Positions 7,551 through 13,071 of a DNA stretch of 13,071 bases are shown in pieces. The stretch covers positions 1-13,071 of the forward strand of contig NZ_CATWFF010000043.1 of the NCBI RefSeq assembly GCF_958350005.1. The letters are read 5' to 3'. Within the stretch, counting starts at the first letter, position 1. Each line of letters starts with the position of its first letter. The DNA is from an uncultured Megasphaera sp. GTDB lineage: Bacteria > Bacillota > Negativicutes > Veillonellales > Megasphaeraceae. Made by a program: the position numbers and the translations under genes. A model generated the notes under the pieces. That model made no database searches. It was not told where the DNA came from and saw only the letters and a program-made list of their open reading frames with translations.

Positions 7551-7761
7551 GGAAGATGTCATTGAAGTAGAAGGCGTCGTCGTGGAAGCGCTGCCAAACG
7601 CCATGTTTAAAGTAAAGTTGGAAAATGAGCATATCGTGCTGGCTCATGTCTCCGGTAAAATGCGGATGAACTTTATCCGTATCCTGCCCGGTGACAGAGT
7701 AACGATGGAATTGACACCGTATGATCTGAATCGCGGTCGTATTACGTACCGCTTCAAGTAA
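7543..7761 (+). CDS. infA: Translation initiation factor IF-1
   Basis: IF-1 occupies the ribosomal A site during initiation and supports IF-2 and IF-3. The 72-residue product has the exact family length and the single OB-fold: MSKEDVIEVEGVVVEALPNA, HVSGKMRMNFIRILPGDRV and the C-terminal LNRGRITYRFK. AGGGAGG lies about eight bases before the ATG, inside the end of the KOW-protein gene. It is followed by rpmJ, as in most bacteria. Confidence 0.98.
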   Translation: MSKEDVIEVEGVVVEALPNAMFKVKLENEHIVLAHVSGKMRMNFIRILPGDRVTMELTPYDLNRGRITYRFK

Positions 7762-7785
7762 GATTGTTCACGCAGGAGGGTAATT

Positions 7786-7899
7786 ATGAAGGTAAAACCG
7801 TCAGTTAAAAGAATTTGTGAAAAATGCAAGATCATTAAACGCAAAGGCCGTGTAATGGTTATTTGCGAAAATCCGAAACATAAACAGAAACAGGGTTAA
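7786..7899 (+). CDS. rpmJ: 50S ribosomal protein L36, zinc-ribbon form
   Basis: This 37-residue gene starts at an ATG five bases after AGGAGGG and encodes MKVKPSVKRICEKCKIIKRK followed by the conserved end CENPKHKQKQG. L36 is the smallest large-subunit protein and stabilises 23S rRNA near the factor-binding region. C11, C14, C27 and H32 form the zinc ribbon, so this is the zinc-dependent (C+) form, unlike S14 in the same operon. It lies between infA and rpsM in the standard order. Confidence 0.97.
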   Translation: MKVKPSVKRICEKCKIIKRKGRVMVICENPKHKQKQG

Positions 7900-7921
7900 T
7901 AGACAGGAGGTGGATGAATAG

Positions 7922-8290
7922 ATGGCACGTATAGCCGGTGTGGATTTACCACGTGATAAACGAGTTGAAATTGGTTTGACTTACATTTTAGGTATTGGTC
8001 TTTCTTCTTCCCAGCAGATTCTGGCGAAGACTGGCGTAAACCCGGATACCCGCGTTCGCGATTTGACGGAAGACGAAGTACAGAAAATTCGTGAAGTCAT
8101 CGGTTCTGATTATAAAGTTGAAGGCGATCTTCGCCGCGACACAGCACTCAACATCAAACGCCTGATCGAAGTTAATTCGTATCGCGGCAAACGTCATCGC
8201 GCAGGTCTTCCCGTTCGCGGTCAGCGCACCAAGACCAATGCACGTACGCGTAAAGGTCCGAGAAAAGCTGTAGCAGGTAAGAAGAAATAA
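7922..8290 (+). CDS. rpsM: 30S ribosomal protein S13
   Basis: S13 is in the small-subunit head and forms intersubunit bridges, with its tail reaching toward P-site tRNA. The 122-residue product starts MARIAGVDLPRDKRVEIGLT, has the helix-two-turn-helix signature YILGIGLSSSQQIL, the conserved SYRGKRHRAGLPVRGQRTKT motif, and a Lys/Arg-rich tail. AGGAGGTG lies about ten bases before the ATG. It opens the alpha block here, though only 22 bases separate it from rpmJ. Confidence 0.98.
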   Translation: MARIAGVDLPRDKRVEIGLTYILGIGLSSSQQILAKTGVNPDTRVRDLTEDEVQKIREVIGSDYKVEGDLRRDTALNIKRLIEVNSYRGKRHRAGLPVRGQRTKTNARTRKGPRKAVAGKKK

Positions 8291-8318
8291 GATTCTTTAA
8301 GTAAGGAGGGAAACGATT

Positions 8319-8708
8319 TTGGCTAAGAATGTCAGAAGCAATAAAAGAAAAGAAAAGAAACATGTAGAATCGGGTGCAGCTCATATTCGTTCTACATTTA
8401 ACAATACGATTGTTACGATCAGCGATGCAAAGGGAAATGCTCTGTCCTGGGCAAGTGCAGGCGGTCTCGGTTTCCGTGGTTCCCGTAAAAGCACGCCGTT
8501 TGCCGCACAGATGGCTGCTGAACAGGCTGCAAAAGCTGCTATGGAATACGGCCTTCGTCAGGTTGAAGTTTTCGTCAAAGGCCCTGGATCCGGTCGTGAA
8601 GCCGCAATTCGTGCTTTGCAGGCAGCTGGTCTCGAAGTTAACTCCATTAAAGACGTTACTCCTATCCCGCATAATGGCTGCCGTCCGCCGAAACGCAGAC
8701 GCGTATAA
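8319..8708 (+). CDS. rpsK: 30S ribosomal protein S11
   Basis: S11 lies on the small-subunit platform near the E site. The 129-residue product starts MAKNVRSNKRKEKKHVESGA and carries the family signatures AHIRSTFNNTIVTISD, GFRGSRKSTPFAAQ, VKGPGSGREAAIRALQ and the C-terminal VTPIPHNGCRPPKRRRV. The start is a TTG nine bases after GGAGG. The next gene is rpoA after 48 bases; rpsD, which often lies here, is absent. Confidence 0.97.
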   Translation: MAKNVRSNKRKEKKHVESGAAHIRSTFNNTIVTISDAKGNALSWASAGGLGFRGSRKSTPFAAQMAAEQAAKAAMEYGLRQVEVFVKGPGSGREAAIRALQAAGLEVNSIKDVTPIPHNGCRPPKRRRV

Positions 8709-8756
8709 GAGATACCAACCAAGTTGTTTTGATTCTGGAATGGGAGGATTTTCCTG

Positions 8757-9734
8757 ATGATTGATGATAACAAATTTAAAGTAAAAACCGTTGACAGAAG
8801 CGACGACGGTACGTATGGAAAATTCGTATGCGAACCTCTCGACAGGGGGTACGGAATCACATTGGGCAATAGTTTGCGGCGCGTCCTCTTATCGTCACTG
8901 GATGGCGTAGCAATCACCTCTATTAAAATCGACGGCGTATTGCATGAGTTTTCGACGTTACCTGGGGTTCGGGAAGACATTTCAGAAATCATTCTGAACC
9001 TGAAACAGCTTAGTCTGAAATTCACGCGCGACGAAATCGACGAAATGGATATTACGGTTGATGTCTCTGGTGAATGCGAATTTACCGCAAAAGATCTTGA
9101 TGTAAACTCAGACATAGAAATTTTAAACCCGGAACTTCATATTGCAACGCTGGATACGGATGGACATATTCACATGCAGTGTCACATTGAACGCGGCAAA
9201 GGCTATGTTCCATCGACGAAGAATAAGAAAGATACCGATGTTATTGGTGTCATTCCCATTGATTCGATTTTTTCGCCTATTGTCCGTACCAATTACGAAG
9301 TTGGCAATATTCGGGTCGGCAACGAAATGGATTATGATTCGTTGACGCTGGAAGTGAAGACAGATGGCAGCATTGCCGCTGAAAACGCATTGGCTAAAGC
9401 CGCCTCCATTATGGTAAGTTATTTGGATTACTTCCAAAAGATCGCTTCTGATCCGGCAGCCAATGAAGCATTGGCACCCTTTACGACACCAGATGGAGAA
9501 GAACCGGAAGAACCGGAAGGTCCTGAACTCAGCCAGGTTAAGATCGACGTATTGGACTTGTCAGTACGTGCGTCGAATTGCTTGAAGCGTGCTAATATTT
9601 ACACGCTTGGTGATTTAGTAGAACGGACGGAAGATGATTTGTCCAAGATTCGCAATCTGGGCAAGAAGTCTGTAGATGAAATCATCGAAAAACTGAAAGA
9701 TTACGGATTTGAATTAAAATCCAACGATGAATAA
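8757..9734 (+). CDS. rpoA: DNA-directed RNA polymerase subunit alpha
   Basis: The alpha subunit dimerises to nucleate RNA polymerase and its C-terminal domain contacts UP elements and activators. The 325-residue product has the N-terminal assembly domain (about 1-232, with EPLDRGYGITLGNSLRRVLL at 26-45), an acidic linker rich in Glu and Pro (about 243-258), and the C-terminal domain (about 262-320). R271 and N274 in VRASNCLKRANIYTLGDLV correspond to the DNA-contacting R265 and N268 of E. coli. GGGAGG at 8742-8747 precedes the ATG by nine bases. It is followed by rplQ after 17 bases. Confidence 0.98.
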   Translation: MIDDNKFKVKTVDRSDDGTYGKFVCEPLDRGYGITLGNSLRRVLLSSLDGVAITSIKIDGVLHEFSTLPGVREDISEIILNLKQLSLKFTRDEIDEMDITVDVSGECEFTAKDLDVNSDIEILNPELHIATLDTDGHIHMQCHIERGKGYVPSTKNKKDTDVIGVIPIDSIFSPIVRTNYEVGNIRVGNEMDYDSLTLEVKTDGSIAAENALAKAASIMVSYLDYFQKIASDPAANEALAPFTTPDGEEPEEPEGPELSQVKIDVLDLSVRASNCLKRANIYTLGDLVERTEDDLSKIRNLGKKSVDEIIEKLKDYGFELKSNDE

Positions 9735-9751
9735 TTCGAGGAGGATGAACG

Positions 9752-10090
9752 ATGGGTTATAGAAAGTTGGGACGTGACAGCTCTGCACGTAAAGCGTTAC
9801 TGCGCAGCATTGTTACTTCTTTATTCCAGCATGAACGCATTGAAACGACCGAAGCAAAAGCAAAAGAACTTCGTAAAGTTGCTGAAAAAATGCTGACTCT
9901 TGCAAAACGCGGAGATCTGCATGCACGTCGTCAGGTATTGGCATATGTCATGGACGAAGGCGTTGTCAAAAAAATGTTTGACGAAATTGCACCGAAGTAC
10001 AAAGACCGTCAGGGCGGTTATACGCGCATCATCAAAACTGGTGTTCGCCAGGGCGATGCAGCTCCGATGGTAATCATCGAATTAGTGTAA
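9752..10090 (+). CDS. rplQ: 50S ribosomal protein L17
   Basis: L17 is a large-subunit protein next to the exit tunnel. The 112-residue product has the family start MGYRKLGRDSSARKALLRS, the helix IETTEAKAKELRKVAEKML and the C-terminal GGYTRIIKTGVRQGDAAPM followed by an aliphatic end. Length suits the short Gram-positive type. GAGGAGG lies before the ATG. It is the last gene of the super-operon and is followed by a strong intrinsic terminator. Confidence 0.98.
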   Translation: MGYRKLGRDSSARKALLRSIVTSLFQHERIETTEAKAKELRKVAEKMLTLAKRGDLHARRQVLAYVMDEGVVKKMFDEIAPKYKDRQGGYTRIIKTGVRQGDAAPMVIIELV

Positions 10091-10103
10091 GTTGTAGTGA
10101 GAG

Positions 10104-10138
10104 ACCGCTGTGGTAGGAAGTACCGCAGCGGTTTTTTT
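10104..10138 (+). terminator. Intrinsic terminator of the ribosomal super-operon
   Basis: ACCGCTGTGGTA (10104-10115) pairs with TACCGCAGCGGT (10121-10132), a 12-base-pair stem with one G-U pair and a five-base loop GGAAG. A run of seven T residues (10132-10138) follows. This is a textbook rho-independent terminator 13 bases after the rplQ stop. Confidence 0.93.
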
Positions 10139-10155
10139 ACAAGGAGAATAAAACT

Positions 10156-10593
10156 ATGGCATATCGGATGATGCTGGCCGTAAATTTTACGCCGGAACGG
10201 CTGGCTGTACTTAAACTTCTGGGACTGCTGACTAAATCACAGATTAAAGTAGTCAAGGAAGAAGAAAAAACGGCAACTGTCGGTACCTTGCTGGGCCTGA
10301 CGGAAGAAGAAATTGCAGATATTGCATCGCAGGAAGCCGGAGAAGGCAATACGAAAGTTCATGATAAAAACGTCGAATTTGATGAACAGGCTGAGCCGGT
10401 TACGAAAGAAGCCCTTGTCCTTTGCGGGTTCGATCATAAGGCCGTGAACCTTCTGCTGGACGGTATTCGCCGGGGCCGGTTGAAAAGTGTGCCCTTAAAG
10501 GCAATGGTGACGCCTACGAATATTTCCTGGACTATTCAGATGATTTTGCAGGAATTGTCCAAGGAACACGAATACTTCCACAAAAAACGATGA
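10156..10593 (+). CDS. DUF3783-type protein of unknown function
   Basis: The 145-residue product has an N-terminal part (MAYRMMLAVNFTPERLAVLK) that may form a small alpha/beta fold, an acidic middle (about 46-82) and a C-terminal segment (about 84-140) resembling DUF3783: ALVLCGFDHKAVNLLLDGIR, then VPLKAMVTPTNISWT and a final basic helix. No catalytic motif, signal peptide or membrane segment is visible, and I cannot assign a function. AAGGAG (10141-10146) lies nine bases before the ATG, directly behind the terminator T-run, leaving almost no room for a separate promoter. Its stop overlaps the next start (ATGA), so it is coupled to the NUDIX gene. Confidence 0.8.
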   Translation: MAYRMMLAVNFTPERLAVLKLLGLLTKSQIKVVKEEEKTATVGTLLGLTEEEIADIASQEAGEGNTKVHDKNVEFDEQAEPVTKEALVLCGFDHKAVNLLLDGIRRGRLKSVPLKAMVTPTNISWTIQMILQELSKEHEYFHKKR

Positions 10594-11075
10594 GAGATAC
10601 GACCTTATGCTTTCCTGTAGATGCATCGGGCCGCATGCTGCTGGGCCGAAAAAAGCGGGGATTTGGCGTATCGAAGTGGAATGGGTTTGGCGGCAAGATT
10701 GAGGCAGGAGAAACGTTCCGCCAGTGTGCTGTGCGGGAACTCCGGGAAGAAACGGGACTGCACGCCAGTGAACAGGATCTGGAACTGGCAGGGCTCCTTG
10801 ATTTTCAATTTGCTGCTGCACCGGAACTCAACCATTTGGGATACGTATATTTTATCCGTCAGTATACAGGATGCATTCATGAAACAGAAGAAATGGAGCC
10901 TCAGTGGTTTGATCCCCAGGCCCTGCCGTATGCACAGATGTGGCAAGGCGACCGCACGTGGCTTCCCATGCTTCTGCAGCATAAAAAAATTCGCGGCGTC
11001 ATTGTATTTTCTGCAGATAATGAAACGGTACAGTCCATGACATTTTCTGATGCGCCGGAATTGCAGGATCAATAA
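10590..11075 (+). CDS. NUDIX hydrolase, MTH1/MutT-like nucleotide pyrophosphohydrolase
   Basis: The 161-residue product has a perfect NUDIX box at 35-57: G35-x5-E41-x7-R49-E50-L-x-E53-E54-x-G56-L. The preceding LLGRKKRGFGVSKWNGFGGK and the later WFDPQALPYAQMW and LPMLLQHKKIRG closely parallel human MTH1, which cleaves 8-oxo-dGTP and other oxidised purine nucleotides to monophosphates. N31 matches the MTH1 base-contact N33. At the other contact pair (D119, D120 in MTH1) this protein has G120 and D121, so substrate preference may differ. Sanitising the nucleotide pool is the likely role, by inference. The start overlaps the upstream stop by four bases. Confidence 0.9.
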   Translation: MRDTTLCFPVDASGRMLLGRKKRGFGVSKWNGFGGKIEAGETFRQCAVRELREETGLHASEQDLELAGLLDFQFAAAPELNHLGYVYFIRQYTGCIHETEEMEPQWFDPQALPYAQMWQGDRTWLPMLLQHKKIRGVIVFSADNETVQSMTFSDAPELQDQ

Positions 11076-11117
11076 AAAACGCCTTTCTTCTCCTGGCTGT
11101 GGGAAGAAAGGCGTTTT
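11076..11117. terminator. Bidirectional intrinsic terminator between convergent units
   Basis: AAAACGCCTTTCTTC (11076-11090) pairs perfectly with GAAGAAAGGCGTTTT (11103-11117), a 15-base-pair stem with a 12-base loop. It starts right after the NUDIX stop codon and ends seven bases before the amidohydrolase stop on the other strand. The - strand reading ends in six T residues and the + strand in four, so both directions are plausible, the - strand more strongly. Confidence 0.9.
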
Positions 11118-11124
11118 CGTATTC

Positions 11125-12390
11125 TTATATATTGCGGGCTGCCAGCTCAGACAGCGGTTCATCAGGACGCGTAAAGGGAATATCCGGCTTTTCCTGCAAA
11201 TAGGTCAAAGCAAAGCTCAGGCAGGCTGTCGTGCCATAGATCAGGCCGTCTTCATCGAGATCGAATTCCGGCGTGTGATGATTGGCGCCGCAGCCTTTTT
11301 CCTTGTTTTCAATGCCCGTAAAAGTCAGGACACCCGGATAGAGCCGCGTCGTAATGGCAAAGGATTCAGAGGCCATCCAGGGAATGCAGTCTGTCAGTAC
11401 ATCGTCACCCATAGCTGTGCGGATACCTTCTTCGGCCAGAGAAACGCAGACCGGATTGTTCTGTACTTCAAACAGCGGTTTGGGCATATGAAGGATTTCA
11501 TAGGTACAGCCATAGGTCTGGCAGGCATTCTTCAAAATAGTATGAAATTCTTCATAAAATCGCTTGCCTGCGTGATCATAGCTGAAGAACCGGCACGTTC
11601 CGGCGAAAGTCAATTCGTTGGGAATGATATTGAGGGCACTGCCGCTGTGAACAGAACCGACAGAAATGGTCAGTCCGTCCAGAGGAGATACGGTGCGCAT
11701 GCGCAGGGCCTGGAGATCGCCGTAAAAGGCATGGAAGCAGTCGATGGGGCTTCTGGCCAAGTCGGGCCGGGAGCCATGACCGCCCTGTCCTTTGATGACG
11801 ATTTCAAAGCCAAAGCCGCCGGCCATGGGCGCGTCATGGCAGACCGCGATTTTTCCGGCAGGAATATCCCAGCGGACATGAGTGGCATAGCAGGCATCGA
11901 TATGCCACGGACTTTCTTCTTCAATATAATGGAGTAAGTATTCCAGCGGCCCTGACTCTTCTTCGCCCTGTTCAAACATGATTACAATCGTGCCGTCCCA
12001 CTGGTCTTTCCACTGATTCAGCAAATTGGCTGCTGTAAGCATCATGGCCATATGCCCATCGTGTCCGCAGGCATGCATGACGCCGTCATGTTTGGACCGG
12101 CATACGCGGGGTACAGATAGATTTTTTTCGCTTTCTTCAATAGGCAGGGCATCAATATCAGCTCGCAGGAGCAGTGTTTTTCCCGGCTGGCGCCCCTGTA
12201 TCCAGGCAATAATGCCGCCCTTTTCAATATGGCGGCTGGGAATGCCGTAGGCTGTGAGGGTATCCTGAATGTACGCCATAGTCTGTGTTTCTTTTTTCGA
12301 TAATTCCGGATATTCATGGAAATGGCGGCGCAGTGCTGTCAGATCGGCACCATGGCGGCGGACTTCCTGAAATATGTGGGATCTATTCAT
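11125..12390 (-). CDS. M20D-family amidohydrolase (metallo-dependent)
   Basis: The 421-residue product belongs to the M20D group, which includes hippurate, N-acyl-amino-acid and indoleacetyl-amino-acid amidohydrolases; the substrate cannot be read from sequence. Motifs in order are LRRHFHEYPELSKKE (20-34), LLLRADIDALPIEE (73-86), MHACGHDGHMA (105-115), FEQGEEESG (139-147), ATHVRWDIPAG (169-179), GGHGSRPD (203-210) and HHTPEFDLDEDG (371-382). The expected metal ligands C108, H110, E144, H171 and H371 are present. The usual QPAEE motif reads EQGEE. There is no signal peptide, so it is probably cytosolic. The ATG at 12390 is eight bases after AGGAG; an upstream in-frame TTG at 12414 precedes that site and is rejected. 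It follows cobO by 13 bases. Confidence 0.92.
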   Translation of the reverse strand: MNRSHIFQEVRRHGADLTALRRHFHEYPELSKKETQTMAYIQDTLTAYGIPSRHIEKGGIIAWIQGRQPGKTLLLRADIDALPIEESEKNLSVPRVCRSKHDGVMHACGHDGHMAMMLTAANLLNQWKDQWDGTIVIMFEQGEEESGPLEYLLHYIEEESPWHIDACYATHVRWDIPAGKIAVCHDAPMAGGFGFEIVIKGQGGHGSRPDLARSPIDCFHAFYGDLQALRMRTVSPLDGLTISVGSVHSGSALNIIPNELTFAGTCRFFSYDHAGKRFYEEFHTILKNACQTYGCTYEILHMPKPLFEVQNNPVCVSLAEEGIRTAMGDDVLTDCIPWMASESFAITTRLYPGVLTFTGIENKEKGCGANHHTPEFDLDEDGLIYGTTACLSFALTYLQEKPDIPFTRPDEPLSELAARNI

Positions 12391-12398
12391 TGCATATG

Positions 12399-12405
12399 CT
12401 CCTTT
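12399..12405 (-). promoter_or_regulatory. Ribosome binding site of the amidohydrolase, overlapping the cobO stop
   Basis: On the - strand AAAGGAG lies eight bases before the ATG at 12390. Its first bases are shared with the cobO stop codon TAA (12406-12404), so ribosomes finishing cobO end on the next gene's binding site. This supports coupling of the two genes. Confidence 0.8.
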
Positions 12406-12931
12406 ATTCTTCAATTCCTATGCGGGCACCTATGCCCCGGTCAAAGGGATGTTTTCGCTTGCAGATTTCCGACACGTAATCGGCCCTGGAAAGAAACGAT
12501 GCCGGCGGTGTGCGGCCAGTCATGACAACTTCCAGCGTCGCTGCCTTGCTGTCCAGGAAAGCGAGTACAGCCTGTTCGTCTACGAGCCCCAGCGTGCACG
12601 CCGGCAGAATTTCATCTAATACGACCATGTCCGGCCGGTTTTGCCGGCATGTTTTCATTACTGTATCAAACAGGGCAGTCTGCTCTGTTTTCGTCGCTGC
12701 CAGTTCGTCCGGCGTCATTTGAAAGGTAAATTTTTCCACGCCTTTACTGCGAAGTACGGTAATCGTATCAAACCGCTGCAGTGCGGACAGTTCTCCTGTC
12801 GGCCGGCTTTTTAAAAACTGGGCAAAGAGAATATGTCCGCCCTGGCCGGCGCAGCGGATTGTCAGCCCCAGCGCAGCCGTCGTCTTTCCTTTGCCGTCGC
12901 CGCAGTATATGTGAATCAGTCCTGTATCCAT
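12404..12931 (-). CDS. cobO: Corrinoid adenosyltransferase, CobO/BtuR family
   Basis: This family transfers the adenosyl group of ATP to cobalt(I) corrinoids, in making or salvaging coenzyme B12. The 175-residue product has the family P-loop IYCGDGKGKTTAALG (8-22; GDGKGKTT at 11-18), the FAQFLKS segment (36-42), Walker B VVLDE (103-107), the TGR motif (138-140) and the conserved ending KRKHPFDRGIGARIGIEE. The start ATG at 12931 lies six bases after AGGAGG. The frame is open further upstream to 13000, but that would add 23 residues ahead of the ribosome binding site. No cobalamin riboswitch fits in the short leader. The gene lies first in a two-gene unit with the amidohydrolase. Confidence 0.93.
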   Translation of the reverse strand: MDTGLIHIYCGDGKGKTTAALGLTIRCAGQGGHILFAQFLKSRPTGELSALQRFDTITVLRSKGVEKFTFQMTPDELAATKTEQTALFDTVMKTCRQNRPDMVVLDEILPACTLGLVDEQAVLAFLDSKAATLEVVMTGRTPPASFLSRADYVSEICKRKHPFDRGIGARIGIEE

Positions 12932-12935
12932 AAAA

Positions 12936-12943
12936 CACCTCCT
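12936..12943 (-). promoter_or_regulatory. Ribosome binding site that fixes the cobO start
   Basis: AGGAGGTG on the - strand lies just before the ATG at 12931. It rules out the longer in-frame starts upstream, up to 13000. Confidence 0.85.
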
Positions 12944-12962
12944 GCCCCAATTGCATGGCCCT

Positions 12963-12971
12963 AGTATAGCA
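12963..12971 (-). promoter_or_regulatory. Probable extended -10 promoter element of cobO
   Basis: On the - strand the sequence reads TGCTATACT, an extended -10 box (TGn plus TATACT, five of six consensus bases), about 20 bases upstream of the ribosome binding site. No good -35 hexamer is seen at 16-18 bases; that position is taken by the palindrome at 12987-12999. An extended -10 can work without one. This is inferred from pattern only. Confidence 0.5.
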
Positions 12972-12986
12972 TAAAACGGCAGAAAA

Positions 12987-12999
12987 TGCATACTATGCA
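12987..12999. repeat. Perfect 13-base palindrome, candidate operator
   Basis: TGCATA-C-TATGCA is a perfect inverted repeat with six-base arms. It lies over the expected -35 position of the cobO promoter and between that gene and the probable + strand gene at 13035. It may bind a dimeric regulator, but a palindrome of this length can also arise by chance. Confidence 0.4.
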
Positions 13000-13034
13000 A
13001 GGAGAAAAGTGACAGTACGGAGGTGTCCTGTCTG

Positions 13035-13071
13035 ATGCAAAATCATGGAATATTCATGAGCAGCAGTATTC
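13035..13071 (+). CDS. Start of an unidentified + strand gene, cut by the window edge
   Basis: CGGAGGTG (13018-13025) is a strong ribosome binding site about 11 bases before the ATG at 13035. The frame is open to the window edge and reads MQNHGIFMSSSI. An internal ATG at 13056 is also possible. Twelve residues are too few for identification. If real, it is divergent from cobO and shares its intergenic region. Confidence 0.4.
   Translation, partial: MQNHGIFMSSSI

Noticed and set aside
11050..11937. A 295-codon open frame on the + strand
   Set aside because: It is antisense to the amidohydrolase, whose motifs are complete, and it runs through the terminator hairpin.
12932..13034. Cobalamin riboswitch upstream of cobO
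   Set aside because: The intergenic stretch is about 100 bases, too short for the usual roughly 200-base element, and I could not find a B12-box-like core.
1..13071. Insertion sequences, CRISPR arrays, tRNA or rRNA genes, prophage or defence genes
   Set aside because: I saw no transposase motifs, direct repeat arrays, clover-leaf sequences or phage-like genes. The window is mainly conserved housekeeping DNA.

Overview
The window is a contiguous ribosomal-protein super-operon (the spc and alpha operons run together) followed by a short accessory tail. The organism looks like a bacterium of the Firmicutes/Bacillota. Strong AGGAGG-type ribosome binding sites precede almost every gene. TTG and GTG starts are frequent. 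Adenylate kinase carries a four-cysteine zinc lid, and adk-map-KOW protein-infA-rpmJ link the spc and alpha blocks. The protein flavour and mid-range base composition suggest the Negativicutes (Veillonella/Megasphaera-like), but that placement is inference and the genus cannot be fixed by eye.

Region 1 (1-7899, + strand) holds the end of rpmC, then rpsQ, rplN, rplX, rplE, rpsN, rpsH, rplF, rplR, rpsE, rpmD, rplO, secY, adk, map, a small KOW-domain RNA-binding protein, infA and rpmJ. Gaps are mostly 1-35 bases and several genes touch or overlap, so this reads as one transcript. It makes core ribosomal proteins of both subunits, the SecY translocon channel, adenylate kinase, N-terminal methionine removal and initiation factor IF-1. 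Region 2 (7922-10090, + strand) is the alpha block: rpsM, rpsK, rpoA, rplQ. The rpsD gene, often found between rpsK and rpoA, is not here. A clear intrinsic terminator at 10104-10138 ends the super-operon.

Region 3 (10156-11075, + strand) is a two-gene unit that starts only 17 bases after the terminator. It encodes a DUF3783-type protein of unknown function and a NUDIX hydrolase strikingly like human MTH1, overlapping by four bases. Region 4 (11125-12931, - strand) is a convergent two-gene unit: a CobO-family corrinoid adenosyltransferase followed by an M20D-family amidohydrolase. A shared hairpin at 11076-11117 can terminate both directions. The intergenic stretch 12932-13034 holds the cobO promoter and a perfect 13-base palindrome, and a further + strand gene probably begins at 13035.

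Most of the window is conserved housekeeping DNA and I see no evidence of a new biological system. The points most worth a second look are the zinc-free S14 form sitting in the main operon, the absent rpsD, the MTH1-like NUDIX with one altered recognition position, the DUF3783 gene abutting the terminator, and the palindrome upstream of cobO.
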